From Methanolobus sediminis (GTDB lineage: Archaea > Halobacteriota > Methanosarcinia > Methanosarcinales > Methanosarcinaceae): 64,000 nucleotides of DNA. The notes beneath the pieces were generated by a model that saw nothing but the letters and a program-made list of their open reading frames with translations, searched no databases and was not told the origin of the DNA. The position numbers were made by a program, and so were the translations under genes. Shown piece by piece: positions 1 to 8,731 of this stretch. The first letter of the stretch is position 1. Each line of letters begins with the position of its first letter. The stretch spans positions 2,046,001-2,110,000 of the forward strand of contig NZ_CP133592.1 in NCBI RefSeq assembly GCF_031312595.1, given 5' to 3'.

Positions 1-809
1 CTGACAAGTCCGAATATTGCAGTGGTAGGCCTTGGGTTCACATCTATTACATATGGTTTATTTCCATATACTATATCTATTCCCACGTACCCATTGCATC
101 CCAGGGTTTCAACTGTTTTCTTTGCAGTGATGAATACTTCATTTTCAAAGTCCGCTCTGTATGGTACCTGGTTTCCCTTGTAATCAAAAATGGTTTCGCC
201 ATTCTCTTCTTTTATATCGATTAATTGCCTGTTAAGGCTTAAAGGAAGGGACTTCTGTCCGCATATCAAACTGACACTGAGGTGCTCTCCTTCAACATAT
301 TCAGTTGCAATGTACTCATCTGCCTGTTCATCCATATTTTCTGCAGGTTTGAGTCTGACTCCTTCGGAAGCGCATCCAAACCTTGGTTTAATAACATACT
401 TCCCTTTGGAACCCATGTCCATTATTTTTGGAACTGCAATTGAATTTGATTCCAGCGTATTTGTACAAGTCAGTTTATCTGCACACAAACGCACTGATCC
501 TGAGGAGCAACCAAGGTTTACTGTGTTTCTTTCTATTATTCCGGTGAGGTTGCCAAGTAGTTCATCAGGGCCGATAACAAGACCTGCATCACTTTCTTTT
601 GAAACTTTCTCCAGCATATCTTCAAATGTGTTCTCGTCAGATATTACAGCATTTCCGCATTTTAGCTTGCTCTGCGCGGTTAGGTAGGTAACCTCATGTC
701 CAAGGCGTGTGAAACTGTCAGCAAGGGTACTTAGCATAGCTCTGCCTTCCAGCAACAATGTTCCACTCAGGCCAATTCCCATAGCGTATTCAGCAAGCAG
801 TATTTTCAT
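1..809 (-). CDS. mfnD: ATP-grasp ligase, MfnD-like (tyramine-glutamate ligase), 3' end outside window
   Basis: This is the first 269 codons of a gene read leftward out of the window; no stop is reached. The protein starts MKILLAEYAMGIG and shows the layout of the archaeal ATP-grasp family COG1821: an N-terminal pre-ATP-grasp part, a lysine-rich central lobe (KYVIKPRFGCASEGVRL near residues 130-150) and the metal and ATP site motif VIDVNPRPTT near residues 255-265. Family members in methanogens join glutamate to tyramine during methanofuran synthesis; that role is inferred from the family. The neighbouring gene-free stretch and the membrane protein on the other strand give no further hint. Other ATP-grasp ligases remain possible because the C-terminus is missing. 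Confidence 0.6.
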   Translation of the reverse strand, partial: MKILLAEYAMGIGLSGTLLLEGRAMLSTLADSFTRLGHEVTYLTAQSKLKCGNAVISDENTFEDMLEKVSKESDAGLVIGPDELLGNLTGIIERNTVNLGCSSGSVRLCADKLTCTNTLESNSIAVPKIMDMGSKGKYVIKPRFGCASEGVRLKPAENMDEQADEYIATEYVEGEHLSVSLICGQKSLPLSLNRQLIDIKEENGETIFDYKGNQVPYRADFENEVFITAKKTVETLGCNGYVGIDIVYGNKPYVIDVNPRPTTAIFGLV

Positions 810-962
810 GCTGGATGCAACTGCATTTATTTGATATATCCTTTACTATTGTATATTATACTCCGGTTTTTACAGGATACTTTTCATTATTTCGTTGTAA
901 TGGCATTTGAAATTTCAATGACGTTAAAATTTGATGGGCGGTAGTAAATTTCGCCGAATTTG

Positions 963-972
963 TGTTATATAC
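963..972 (+). promoter_or_regulatory. TATA-like element before the possible small RNA
   Basis: The sequence GTTATATACT resembles an archaeal TATA box. A start about 25 bases downstream would give a transcript that runs through a small hairpin (TTGAGA/TCTCAA at 999-1015), a GC-rich block and the perfect hairpin at 1070-1098 that is followed by four T. A second TATA-like stretch (GGTATATAAATAG) sits at 1062-1073. This is a visual match only. Confidence 0.3.
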
Positions 973-991
973 TATAACTAATATCTTGATA

Positions 992-1215
992 AGTAGGGTT
1001 GAGAGTTTATCTCAATTAAGGTGCGTCGGGTTGGAGCCGGGTTTAACCGGTTTACGGCGGGGGTATATAAATAGTATCTTTCCCGATAAGATACTATTTT
1101 GACAAAGAAAAGAGGCACGTATCGGAAGTAAGTGAGTAGAGGAGTAAGAAACCGTTGTGTTTATGGTACACTTAGGACACAATGGTTTGTTCTTCTTATT
1201 ACTTGGTAGCAATCT
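992..1215 (+). ncRNA. candidate structured RNA region in a gene-free stretch
   Basis: The 547 bases between the mfnD-like gene and the membrane protein hold no convincing protein gene. Inside them a GC-rich block (about 1018-1066, with CCGG and AACCGGTT motifs) stands out from AT-rich flanks. It is followed by an 11-bp perfect inverted repeat with a 7-base loop (1070-1080 with 1088-1098) and then a longer imperfect hairpin at 1126-1204 whose core pairs ACCGTTGTGT with ACACAATGGT. High GC in an AT-rich gap, TATA-like elements and stacked hairpins are typical of archaeal small RNA genes. I do not recognise a known family; it could also be two RNAs, or an untranslated leader of the next gene. 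Confidence 0.3.
1070..1098 (+). repeat. perfect 11-bp inverted repeat
   Basis: AATAGTATCTT is followed after a 7-base loop by its exact reverse complement, AAGATACTATT, and then by TTTTGAC. In RNA this is a stable stem ending in a short U run, so it may terminate a transcript that began near 990. As DNA it could equally be a regulator site, since it overlaps a TATA-like stretch. Confidence 0.45.
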
Positions 1216-1357
1216 GTTTTAATAGTGCTATATGTTTTCTGTTATTGTTTTATCGTAGTTATAGTTTTCATCCTGTTTTGGCACTTATGTGACATGTATA
1301 TCTTCTTGCTTTATATTAAAAATGACTATATACTATGATTACTGATAGAGGACTGGG

Positions 1358-1771
1358 ATGAATATGGATGTAAATACGGAAAACCCATTTGTGCAGGCAC
1401 TGGTTGTATCAACCACGATGGCAGTTTTCATGATCGGCGTGGCTTTTGGGCTAATGAGCATGGCTCGCGAAGGTAGCACTCCGGTTCCGATGGCCGTTAT
1501 GCTTCTTATCTTTGCAGTGATCTTTATAGCAGGCTCTGTATTTTTTGAATCAAGAGGTGCAGATTATATGGGTTCTCTTGTCGGTGGTGCAATCATAGGT
1601 CTGGTAGCTACTGTCTCTGCAACTGCATTTTTCAGTGGTGTAAGATTTGCTATTGGTGGTGGTATTACTGAGATTGGATTTGATCAGGTAATTTCCGCTC
1701 TTGCAGTTTGTATGATTGCAAGCATGCTTCTGATACGTATTCTGCAGCATAGGTTCAGCAATGCTTTTTAA
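1358..1771 (+). CDS. four-helix membrane protein of unknown function
   Basis: A 137-residue protein with a short polar N-terminus (MNMDVNTENPF) and about four hydrophobic segments near residues 11-33, 42-60, 66-95 and 106-128. The loops carry SMAREGS and FESRGADY; the helices are rich in Gly, Ala and Ile. There is no signal peptidase site, no metal-binding Cys or His cluster and no family that I recognise. GAGG lies a few bases before the ATG. The gene stands alone, 160 bases before grpE and with its own space upstream, so shared regulation with the chaperone genes is possible but not shown. Confidence 0.7.
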   Translation: MNMDVNTENPFVQALVVSTTMAVFMIGVAFGLMSMAREGSTPVPMAVMLLIFAVIFIAGSVFFESRGADYMGSLVGGAIIGLVATVSATAFFSGVRFAIGGGITEIGFDQVISALAVCMIASMLLIRILQHRFSNAF

Positions 1772-1861
1772 GCATTATAATGTTAAAGTCCAGCATAAAA
1801 TATGCATTAATTCTCTTTTTTGTACACTTCATTTCGCCAAAACAAGACACATATGCGAAAA

Positions 1862-1870
1862 TTATTTATA
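1862..1870 (+). promoter_or_regulatory. TATA box of grpE
   Basis: TTATTTATA lies about 70 bases before the preferred grpE ATG and is preceded by the purine-rich GCGAAAA, a plausible BRE. Transcription would start near 1893-1897 and leave a leader of about 40 bases. Position and composition fit an archaeal promoter; no heat-shock regulator site is obvious. Confidence 0.5.
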
Positions 1871-1935
1871 GAACTTCAAACAATCACTAGTTCGACTACA
1901 CTTTACCGCGCACAGAATATGCGGAGATATTGAGA

Positions 1936-2454
1936 ATGGCTGATGGACCAGAGAATTGTGACGATTTAGATTCAAAAACAGTTGATGAAGGTAAAGTTGA
2001 AGAAACCACTACTGAAAATGAGGCTGCACAGCTTCGTGATAAGCTCCTACGGCTTACCGCGGAATTTGATAATTTCCGTAAAAGAAGCACCAGGGAGAAA
2101 GAAGAATATCGTAAGTTTGCAGTTGAGCAGATTATAATTGAGCTTCTTGAAGTCTATGATAATTTCGAGCGTGCATTAGAATCTGCAAAGCAGACTGAAG
2201 ACATTTCATCTGTTATCACTGGTATCGAGATGGTCTTCAAACAGTTTACTGGAATACTTGAGAAAGAAGGTCTTGAAAAGATCGAGTGCAAAGGTGCTGA
2301 ATTTGACCCTTACCTCCACGAAGCAATGATGCATGTGGAACATCCTGATCATGATGATAATACTGTGATAGATGTTTGCAAACCGGGTTACTGCCTGCAC
2401 ACAAAGGTAATAAGACCTGCAATGGTGACTGTTTCGAAGAAACCTGAAAAATAA
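1936..2454 (+). CDS. grpE: nucleotide exchange factor GrpE
   Basis: A 172-residue protein with an acidic start, a long heptad-rich coiled coil (about 30-90, including LTAEFDNFRKRSTREKEE) and the C-terminal beta domain that ends IRPAMVTVSKKPEK. This is the usual GrpE plan and size. GrpE releases ADP from DnaK in the cytoplasm. I chose the ATG at 1936 because GGAG lies nine bases before it; a TTG two codons earlier is too close to that site. The gene is followed by dnaK and dnaJ in the order seen in archaea that acquired this system from bacteria (established view of archaeal Hsp70). Confidence 0.96.
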   Translation: MADGPENCDDLDSKTVDEGKVEETTTENEAAQLRDKLLRLTAEFDNFRKRSTREKEEYRKFAVEQIIIELLEVYDNFERALESAKQTEDISSVITGIEMVFKQFTGILEKEGLEKIECKGAEFDPYLHEAMMHVEHPDHDDNTVIDVCKPGYCLHTKVIRPAMVTVSKKPEK

Positions 2455-2556
2455 AAGGACAGATTTCAGATTTATCTTTAGAGGATATCTTCAAAACAAA
2501 TAAAATCAATAATTTACAATTAAACTATTATTAATTCATATAAAAGAGGTAATATT

Positions 2557-4407
2557 ATGGGAAAGATATTGGGAATTGACCTGGGAACTACAAACTCCTG
2601 TATGGCTGTGATCGAAGGTGGAGAACCTACTATTGTCCCTAACGCAGAGGGTGGAAGAACAACTCCTTCTGTTGTAGGTTTCTCTAAGAAGGGTGAGAAA
2701 CTGGTAGGTCAGGTTGCTAAAAGGCAGCTGATCACCAACTCCGAAAACAGTGTAAGCTCTATAAAGAGGCACATTGGTGAAGGTGACTATAAAGTAACAC
2801 TTAACGGAAAAGAATACTCACCACAGGAAATTTCTGCAATGATTCTGCGCAAGTTGAAGGAAGATGCGGAATCCTATCTCGGTGAGACCATCACACAAGC
2901 AGTAATTACTGTACCTGCATACTTCAATGACTCTCAGAGACAGGCTACAAAGGATGCCGGTACAATTGCAGGTCTTGAGGTAATGAGAATTATCAACGAG
3001 CCTACTGCAGCATCACTTGCATACGGTCTTGACAAGGATGAGGAAGACCACAAGATACTCATCTATGACCTTGGAGGAGGTACCTTTGATGTATCTATCC
3101 TTGAGCTTGGTGGTGGAGTATTCGAGGTGCTTTCAACAGCTGGTGACACACACCTTGGTGGAGATGACTTTGATCAGAGAGTCGTTGACTTCCTTGTAGA
3201 TGAATTTAAGAAGAACGAGGGCATCGATCTTTCAAAGGACAAGGCTGCTCTCCAGCGTCTAAAGGATGCAGCTGAGAAGGCAAAGATCGAGCTTTCCGGT
3301 GTAACTTCAACCAACATCAACCTTCCTTTCATCACTGCAGATGCAAATGGTCAGCCAAAACACATTGATATTGACCTTACAAGGGCACAGTTTGAGAAGA
3401 TGACATCTGATCTGCTTGACAAGACACTTGTGGCTGTCAACCAGGCAATGAAGGACGCTAAGGTATCAGCATCTGATATCGACAGGGTACTTCTTGTAGG
3501 AGGTTCCACCAGGATGCCTGCAGTAACCGAACTTATAAAGAAGGCAGCAGGAAAGGATCCATACAAGAACATCAATCCTGATGAGGCTGTAGCAGTTGGT
3601 GCAGCAATCCAGGCCGGTGTACTTGGCGGAGAGGTTCACGATGTACTTCTGCTGGATGTAACCCCGCTTACACTCGGTATCGAGACACTCGGAGGAGTTT
3701 CAACACCACTTATCGAAAGGAACACAACCATCCCAACCAAGAAGAGCCAGGTTTTCTCAACAGCAGCTGACAACCAGCCATCTGTAGAGATCCATGTACT
3801 TCAGGGAGAGAGAGGTGTTGCGTCTGGTAACAAGTCCCTGGGCAGGTTCACACTTGATGGAATTCCCCCAGCACCAAGAGGGCTTCCACAGATCGAGGTT
3901 ACATTCGATATCGATGCAAATGGTATCCTCCACGTAACTGCAAAGGACAAGGGAACCGGAAAGGAACAGTCCATATCCATCCAGAAGCCAGGTGGTCTTA
4001 CTGATGAAGAGATCGACAAGATGGTCAAGGATGCTGAGATGCATGCTGAAGAGGACAAGAAGCGCAAGGACGAAGTTGAGGTCAAGAACACAGCTGAATC
4101 CCTTGTAAACGCCGCAGAGAAGACTCTCAAGGAAGCTGATGAGATTGCAACCGCTGAGCAGAAGTCAAAGGTTGAGGCTGCTGTCAGTGACTTGAAGGCT
4201 GCTCTCGAGTCTGATGACATCGAGGATATCAAGACTAAGACCGAAGCTCTTCAGACTGCTGTCTACGATGTATCTGCTGCAATGTACCAGAAGGCACAGG
4301 AAGAAGCTGCAACTGCAGCATCTGCCGCAGAAGATATGGAAGGATCAGACACTGGTGATGACACCATTATGGATGCAGACTACGAAGTAGTTGATGATGA
4401 CAAGTAA
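2557..4407 (+). CDS. dnaK: Hsp70 chaperone DnaK
   Basis: A 616-residue Hsp70. The actin-fold ATPase is seen from [13 protein letters not shown] at the start through [14 protein letters not shown] (phosphate 2) and [13 protein letters not shown] (adenosine site, about residue 310). The linker [15 protein letters not shown] leads into the substrate-binding beta domain and a helical lid, with an acidic tail close to the bacterial EEVD-like end (VVDDDK). It refolds client proteins with GrpE and DnaJ. A GAGGT ribosome site precedes the ATG. About 100 bases separate it from grpE, so it may be co-transcribed or have its own promoter. A hairpin follows the stop. Confidence 0.98.
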   Translation: MGKILGIDLGTTNSCMAVIEGGEPTIVPNAEGGRTTPSVVGFSKKGEKLVGQVAKRQLITNSENSVSSIKRHIGEGDYKVTLNGKEYSPQEISAMILRKLKEDAESYLGETITQAVITVPAYFNDSQRQATKDAGTIAGLEVMRIINEPTAASLAYGLDKDEEDHKILIYDLGGGTFDVSILELGGGVFEVLSTAGDTHLGGDDFDQRVVDFLVDEFKKNEGIDLSKDKAALQRLKDAAEKAKIELSGVTSTNINLPFITADANGQPKHIDIDLTRAQFEKMTSDLLDKTLVAVNQAMKDAKVSASDIDRVLLVGGSTRMPAVTELIKKAAGKDPYKNINPDEAVAVGAAIQAGVLGGEVHDVLLLDVTPLTLGIETLGGVSTPLIERNTTIPTKKSQVFSTAADNQPSVEIHVLQGERGVASGNKSLGRFTLDGIPPAPRGLPQIEVTFDIDANGILHVTAKDKGTGKEQSISIQKPGGLTDEEIDKMVKDAEMHAEEDKKRKDEVEVKNTAESLVNAAEKTLKEADEIATAEQKSKVEAAVSDLKAALESDDIEDIKTKTEALQTAVYDVSAAMYQKAQEEAATAASAAEDMEGSDTGDDTIMDADYEVVDDDK

Positions 4408-4427
4408 TCAATACATGGATATGTCGG

Positions 4428-4470
4428 GTAAGGTACTTTAATCTGAAAGTATCTTACTACCTTTAATTTT
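4428..4470 (+). terminator. hairpin after dnaK
   Basis: GTAAGGTACTTT and AAAGTATCTTAC can pair over 12 positions with one G-U pair and a 6-base loop, and are followed by the T-rich CTTTAATTTT. It lies between dnaK and a good TATA box for dnaJ, so it probably ends or attenuates the dnaK transcript. Confidence 0.5.
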
Positions 4471-4486
4471 ACAATAGATCATATAA

Positions 4487-4494
4487 TTATATAT
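4487..4494 (+). promoter_or_regulatory. TATA box of dnaJ
   Basis: TTATATAT is centred about 26 bases before the dnaJ ATG. At the usual archaeal TATA-to-start distance this gives a transcript that begins at or just before the start codon, so dnaJ may be read from a leaderless or very short-leader mRNA in addition to any read-through from dnaK. Confidence 0.5.
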
Positions 4495-4516
4495 CCAGAT
4501 ATAACAGGAATCATCC

Positions 4517-5698
4517 ATGTCCACCCAACGCGATTATTACGAAATCTTAGGTTTATCCAAGGATGCTACAGAGTCCGAGATCAAGAAAGCTTACAGAAAG
4601 CTTGCAATGCAGTATCATCCGGACAAGAACAAGGACGAAGGCGCTGAAGAAAAATTCAAGGAAATATCAGAAGCCTATGCTGTACTTTCCGATTCAGAGA
4701 AAAGGGAACAGTATGACAGGTTCGGTCATGCAGGTATTGATGGCCGCTACAGTCAGGAAGATATTTTCAGGAATGCTGACTTCGGGGATTTTGCAGATCT
4801 TGGTGATATACTTGGAGGTATATTCGGAGGCGGCGGCTTTGGTGGCTTTGGAGGTTTCGGCGGCTTTGGTGGAGGCCAGAGAAGACAGGGTCCGATGCGA
4901 GGTTCTGACCTGCGTTATGATTTTGGAATCACTCTTGAGCAAGCTGCTGAAGGTGTTGAAACTACCATTAATGTTCCTCGTGCAGAAAACTGTGAATCCT
5001 GTAATGGAACCGGTGCCAAAGCGGGCACAAGTCCAAAGACATGTCCTACATGTCATGGTTCCGGTCAGATGACCCAGGCACGTAAGACACCTTTCGGTAC
5101 ATTCATGTCAACAAGTACCTGTAATGCATGTCACGGACGTGGAGAGATTATTGATGATCCTTGCCCTGCATGTAAGGGTACGGGTAAGATGAAGAAGGTT
5201 CGCAAGATCTCTGTGAAAATTCCAAAGGGTGCTGATAATGGACTTCGCCTGAAAGTAAGGGGCGAAGGTGAAGAAGGTAGTCCTGGCGCACCATCAGGTG
5301 ACCTCTATGTTGTTGTCCATGTGGAGCCCCATGACAAGTTCCAGCGGGTTGGCGATGATATTGTATACGAACAGCCAATTTCTTTTGCAACAGCCGCACT
5401 TGGTGGGGATGTAATGGTACCGACACTTCACGGTAAAGTGAAAATGAACATCAAGCCAGGTACACAGACTCATTCCATATTGCGCCTTAAGGGCAAAGGC
5501 ATGCCTCATCTTCACGGACATTCTCACGGTGATCAGCTTGTTAAGATCATCGTTAAGACGCCTACAAAGCTTTCAAACGAGCAGAAGGATTTATTCAAAA
5601 AGCTTCAGGAACTTGACGGTGGACCTGATGTAAAGGCTACTAAAGGCGGAAAAGGTATCTTTGAGAAGGTAAAAGGTGCTTTTGAAGCAGGGGCATAG
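4517..5698 (+). CDS. dnaJ: Hsp40 co-chaperone DnaJ
   Basis: A 393-residue type I DnaJ. The J domain (residues 5-70) carries the HPD motif in YHPDKNKD; a Gly/Phe stretch follows (about 100-120, repeated GGF units); then the zinc-binding domain with four CxxCxGxG-type motifs ([32 protein letters not shown] at about 155-225); then the two C-terminal substrate-binding beta domains. It delivers unfolded clients to DnaK and stimulates its ATPase. Length and order are normal. It follows dnaK with 109 bases between, containing a hairpin and a separate TATA box. Confidence 0.98.
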   Translation: MSTQRDYYEILGLSKDATESEIKKAYRKLAMQYHPDKNKDEGAEEKFKEISEAYAVLSDSEKREQYDRFGHAGIDGRYSQEDIFRNADFGDFADLGDILGGIFGGGGFGGFGGFGGFGGGQRRQGPMRGSDLRYDFGITLEQAAEGVETTINVPRAENCESCNGTGAKAGTSPKTCPTCHGSGQMTQARKTPFGTFMSTSTCNACHGRGEIIDDPCPACKGTGKMKKVRKISVKIPKGADNGLRLKVRGEGEEGSPGAPSGDLYVVVHVEPHDKFQRVGDDIVYEQPISFATAALGGDVMVPTLHGKVKMNIKPGTQTHSILRLKGKGMPHLHGHSHGDQLVKIIVKTPTKLSNEQKDLFKKLQELDGGPDVKATKGGKGIFEKVKGAFEAGA

Positions 5699-5700
5699 TC

Positions 5701-5745
5701 CCTTCTCTTTTTCTTTCGTATTTTATTTTTATCTCTTTTTTAGGG
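5701..5745 (+). terminator. T-rich terminator tract after dnaJ
   Basis: Immediately after the dnaJ stop there is a run of pyrimidines with several groups of three to six T. Archaeal RNA polymerase commonly stops in such oligo-T tracts without a strong hairpin. Confidence 0.4.
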
Positions 5746-5871
5746 CATCTATTTATATTGCTTCACCAGTTTTTGTTTTGTGGGTAAGATATAATAAGAA
5801 ATAAGGACATTATGCGGTTTTGTTTTCCGTATCAACAAATATCTTATTTATGACCTTTTGAAGGTATTATT

Positions 5872-7218
5872 ATGAAGATCGTGATTATTGGTGCTGGTGA
5901 GGTTGGTTATCATATTGCTAAGGCTCTTTACCAGACGAATGATGTTGTGATAGTTGACCAGAATGAGGAAGCATGTGCACGTGCAGATGAGCTTGATGTC
6001 CACGTAATTCATGGCAATGGTGCCAACGTTTCCATTCTTCATGAAGCTCTTGAAAATGCAGGTCTTCTGGTTGCTGTTACAGGTTCGGATGAGGTGAACA
6101 TCGTTGCATGTATGGCTTCAAAGCTTACTGTACACGATGCTACTAAATTGAAAACAGTTGCAAGGGTAAGCAATCCTGATTATATTGACAAGCCTGTGGC
6201 TAAAAGGCCTAAGATTGGAATTGACATCATGGTCTGCCCGGAGCTAACTCTTGCATCAGAAGTTGCAGAGATCCTTGCTATTCCTTCTGCTATCGATGCA
6301 GAACTTTTTGCCGACGGTAAGGTTGAAATGATGGAATTTGTGGTTCCATCTGACCATAAGATTGTCGGGAAACAAATGCAGGATCTTCATCTTGCAAATT
6401 GCTGCATAGTAAGTGCGCTTTTCAGGGATGCAGAGGTTATCATTCCACATGGTGGGGATGTAATCGAAAGTAATGATCACATAGTTGTTATCGGTAAACC
6501 TGCTGCCATGAAAGAAGTCCGTGATCTTTTCGGGGAAAAGACGGGTAAAAGAAGCAAAGTAATGATAATCGGTGGTGGTGTAGTTGGTTTCTACCTTGCT
6601 AAAATGGTAGCAAATAGTGAATTGAATGGTCAATTCGATCTAAAGATTATTGAATCCGATAAGGACAGGTCCCTTGAAATTGCAGAGGAACTCCCCGATG
6701 TATTAGTTCTTAATGGTGATGGAACAGATATCAATCTCCTGAAGGAAGAAGGTATTTCTGAGATGGATGTTGTTATTTCCGTGACCAATAGTGACGAAAA
6801 GAATCTTTTGTGTGCCTTGCTTGCCAAACAGCTCGGTGTGAAAAAGGTTATTGCCAGATCAGATCGCTCAGATTATGTTTCATTGTTTGAGATGGTGGGC
6901 GTTGACAGTGCAGTAAGTCCAAGGCAGGCCACAGTTAATGAAGTCCTGAAACTGACATTTGGCCAGGGAATTGAGTCGATCACTACTATTGAAGGTGAAA
7001 AGGCTGAGATCGTAGAGTATACCGCCTCTAAGAAGTCAAAGATTGTGGGCAAACCCCTGAAAAATGTAAAATTCCCTTCTGGTGCTATTATTAGTATGGT
7101 TGTCCACAATGGAAATACAGTTGTTCCACGTGGTGAATATGTTATTAAGGAAGGAGATCGTGTAGTTGTCTTCTGTCTCCAGTCCGCAAACGCTGAAGTT
7201 GAGAGGCTGTTCAAGTAG
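5872..7218 (+). CDS. trkA: Trk potassium uptake regulator TrkA
   Basis: A 448-residue cytoplasmic protein made of two RCK units. Each has a Rossmann NAD-binding core (IIGAGEVGYHIAKAL at residue 4 and IIGGGVVGFYLAKMV at about 228) followed by a TrkA-C domain (about 140-220 and 365-448). TrkA forms a ring on the TrkH channel and gates potassium entry in response to nucleotides. The next gene, 20 bases on, is trkH, so the two form an operon. GGTATTATT precedes the ATG. Length is typical of two-domain archaeal TrkA. Confidence 0.94.
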   Translation: MKIVIIGAGEVGYHIAKALYQTNDVVIVDQNEEACARADELDVHVIHGNGANVSILHEALENAGLLVAVTGSDEVNIVACMASKLTVHDATKLKTVARVSNPDYIDKPVAKRPKIGIDIMVCPELTLASEVAEILAIPSAIDAELFADGKVEMMEFVVPSDHKIVGKQMQDLHLANCCIVSALFRDAEVIIPHGGDVIESNDHIVVIGKPAAMKEVRDLFGEKTGKRSKVMIIGGGVVGFYLAKMVANSELNGQFDLKIIESDKDRSLEIAEELPDVLVLNGDGTDINLLKEEGISEMDVVISVTNSDEKNLLCALLAKQLGVKKVIARSDRSDYVSLFEMVGVDSAVSPRQATVNEVLKLTFGQGIESITTIEGEKAEIVEYTASKKSKIVGKPLKNVKFPSGAIISMVVHNGNTVVPRGEYVIKEGDRVVVFCLQSANAEVERLFK

Positions 7219-7237
7219 TTCATGAAGGGGTGTGTTC

Positions 7238-8671
7238 TTGAAGTACGAAGTCATATTGAACGTATTAGGTGGTCTCCTCAGGTTTCTGGGTGCCATAATG
7301 ATTCTTCCTTTACTGGTGGCAATCTATTATGGGGATTCTCTCTATCCATTTCTGGTTGCTGTGGTAATTACCGGGCTTACAGGCATCCTGCTTTCAGCAC
7401 GTTATAAATCATCGGAAGAATGGAAAACCAGGGAAGGTTTTGCCATTGTTGCACTGGGGTGGCTTGCAGCTGCTATATTTGGTGCTATTCCTTTCATGCT
7501 TGATGGCATAAGCCCAATAAATGCGATTTTTGAATCCATGTCCGGTTTTACAACAACCGGAGCAACAGTCCTTCTTGATATTGAAGCTCATTCCAGAAGC
7601 ATACTTTTCTGGCGTAGTCTTACACAATGGCTGGGTGGTATGGGTATTATCATGCTTTTCATTGCCATTCTTCCAAAACTTGGTGTTGCGGGAAGGCAGT
7701 TGTTCAGGGCAGAAGCTCCTGGTCCGACGGAAGATAAGATCAAACCAAGGATCAGAGAAACAGCTAAGATACTATGGTTGGTCTATTGTTCAATTTCTTT
7801 GCTGGAGGTCATTGCTCTGCTGCTCGCAGGTATGTCCTTTTATGATGCATTGACCCATACGTTTACGACAATGGCTTGTGGTGGTTTTTCCCCCTACGGT
7901 CTGAGTGTTGCTGCATTCAACAGTCCACTTATTGAAGGTATTATTACACTATTCATGTTCATTTCCGGAGCTAACTTTGCTCTACACTACCGCACACTGT
8001 ACACTGACAGGAACAGCCTTGTGAAAGATGATGAGTTCAAGTTCTATGCTGCAGTTACACTCATTGCAACTGCAATACTAACATTCAGTCTTTGGAATGA
8101 TATGGGCGAGACAATATTAACATCATTCAGGTATGCAGTATTCCAGGTTGTTTCTATCATGACAACAACCGGTTTTGCAACAGTGGATTTCAATTTATGG
8201 ACAGATTCTGCAAAGATCGTATTGCTTGCTGTAATGTTCATAGGTGGTTGTGCAGGCTCAACTTCCGGTGGTATTAAAGTTGTAAGGTTCCTTCTTCTCC
8301 TTAAATACGGACAGCGTGCTCTTTTTAAGTCAATTCACCCAAGAGCCGTTCAGCCTATCAAATTCAATAACAAAACCGTCCCTGATGATGTAATGCAGGC
8401 AATAGTCTCTTTTGTAGTGATCTACTTTATGATATTTGCAGTATCTACTGGTCTTCTTTCCCTAATGGGTATGGATATTCTAAGTTCCGTCACTGCATCA
8501 ATTGCAACATTGGGTAACATCGGTCCGGGTTTTAATCTTGTAGGTCCAATGGCTAATTTTGATGTTGTCCCTTTTGTTGGAAAAATGTTGCTCATAGGCA
8601 ATATGTGGGTTGGCAGACTTGAGGTTTTCACTGTGATAGTGATGCTTACTCCTGAATTCTGGAGACGGTAA
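7238..8671 (+). CDS. trkH: Trk potassium transporter membrane subunit TrkH
   Basis: About 477 residues with the four pore-loop repeats of the SKT family: the filter-like segments SGFTTTGATV (about residue 97), MACGGFSPYG (about 210), TTTGFATVDF (about 310) and LGNIGPGFN (about 428) are all visible, each between hydrophobic helices. It conducts potassium across the membrane under TrkA control. I prefer the TTG at 7238 because AAGGGGTG lies at the right distance; a GTG two codons earlier is in the same frame but overlaps that site. The gene ends toward the geranylgeranyl reductase gene on the other strand, with a hairpin between. Confidence 0.93.
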   Translation: MKYEVILNVLGGLLRFLGAIMILPLLVAIYYGDSLYPFLVAVVITGLTGILLSARYKSSEEWKTREGFAIVALGWLAAAIFGAIPFMLDGISPINAIFESMSGFTTTGATVLLDIEAHSRSILFWRSLTQWLGGMGIIMLFIAILPKLGVAGRQLFRAEAPGPTEDKIKPRIRETAKILWLVYCSISLLEVIALLLAGMSFYDALTHTFTTMACGGFSPYGLSVAAFNSPLIEGIITLFMFISGANFALHYRTLYTDRNSLVKDDEFKFYAAVTLIATAILTFSLWNDMGETILTSFRYAVFQVVSIMTTTGFATVDFNLWTDSAKIVLLAVMFIGGCAGSTSGGIKVVRFLLLLKYGQRALFKSIHPRAVQPIKFNNKTVPDDVMQAIVSFVVIYFMIFAVSTGLLSLMGMDILSSVTASIATLGNIGPGFNLVGPMANFDVVPFVGKMLLIGNMWVGRLEVFTVIVMLTPEFWRR

Positions 8672-8705
8672 GCAGGTAGTAAGATAAAAATAAAAAAGAA
8701 ATGGG

Positions 8706-8731
8706 ATAAAGTGATTATATGGTCACTTTAT
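8706..8731. terminator. bidirectional terminator hairpin
   Basis: ATAAAGTGA is followed after 8 bases by its exact reverse complement, TCACTTTAT. It sits between the convergent trkH and geranylgeranyl reductase genes, overlaps the stop codon of the latter and has A-rich sequence on the left and T-rich sequence on the right, so it can serve both strands. Confidence 0.6.

Noticed and set aside
190..687. Open frame of 165 codons on the plus strand
   Set aside because: It is antisense to the mfnD-like ATP-grasp gene, which has clear family motifs; the plus-strand peptide shows no domain and is Ser/Phe-rich as mirror frames are.
1012..1212. 66-codon minus-strand frame in the gene-free stretch
   Set aside because: No ribosome site and no recognisable domain; it runs through the hairpins, which argues for RNA structure instead.
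3801..4232. 143-codon minus-strand frame inside dnaK
   Set aside because: Mirror of a strongly conserved gene; composition is Ser/Ala-rich without motifs.
4818..4876. Tandem GGCTTTGGTGG-like repeats
   Set aside because: They encode the normal Gly/Phe region of DnaJ.
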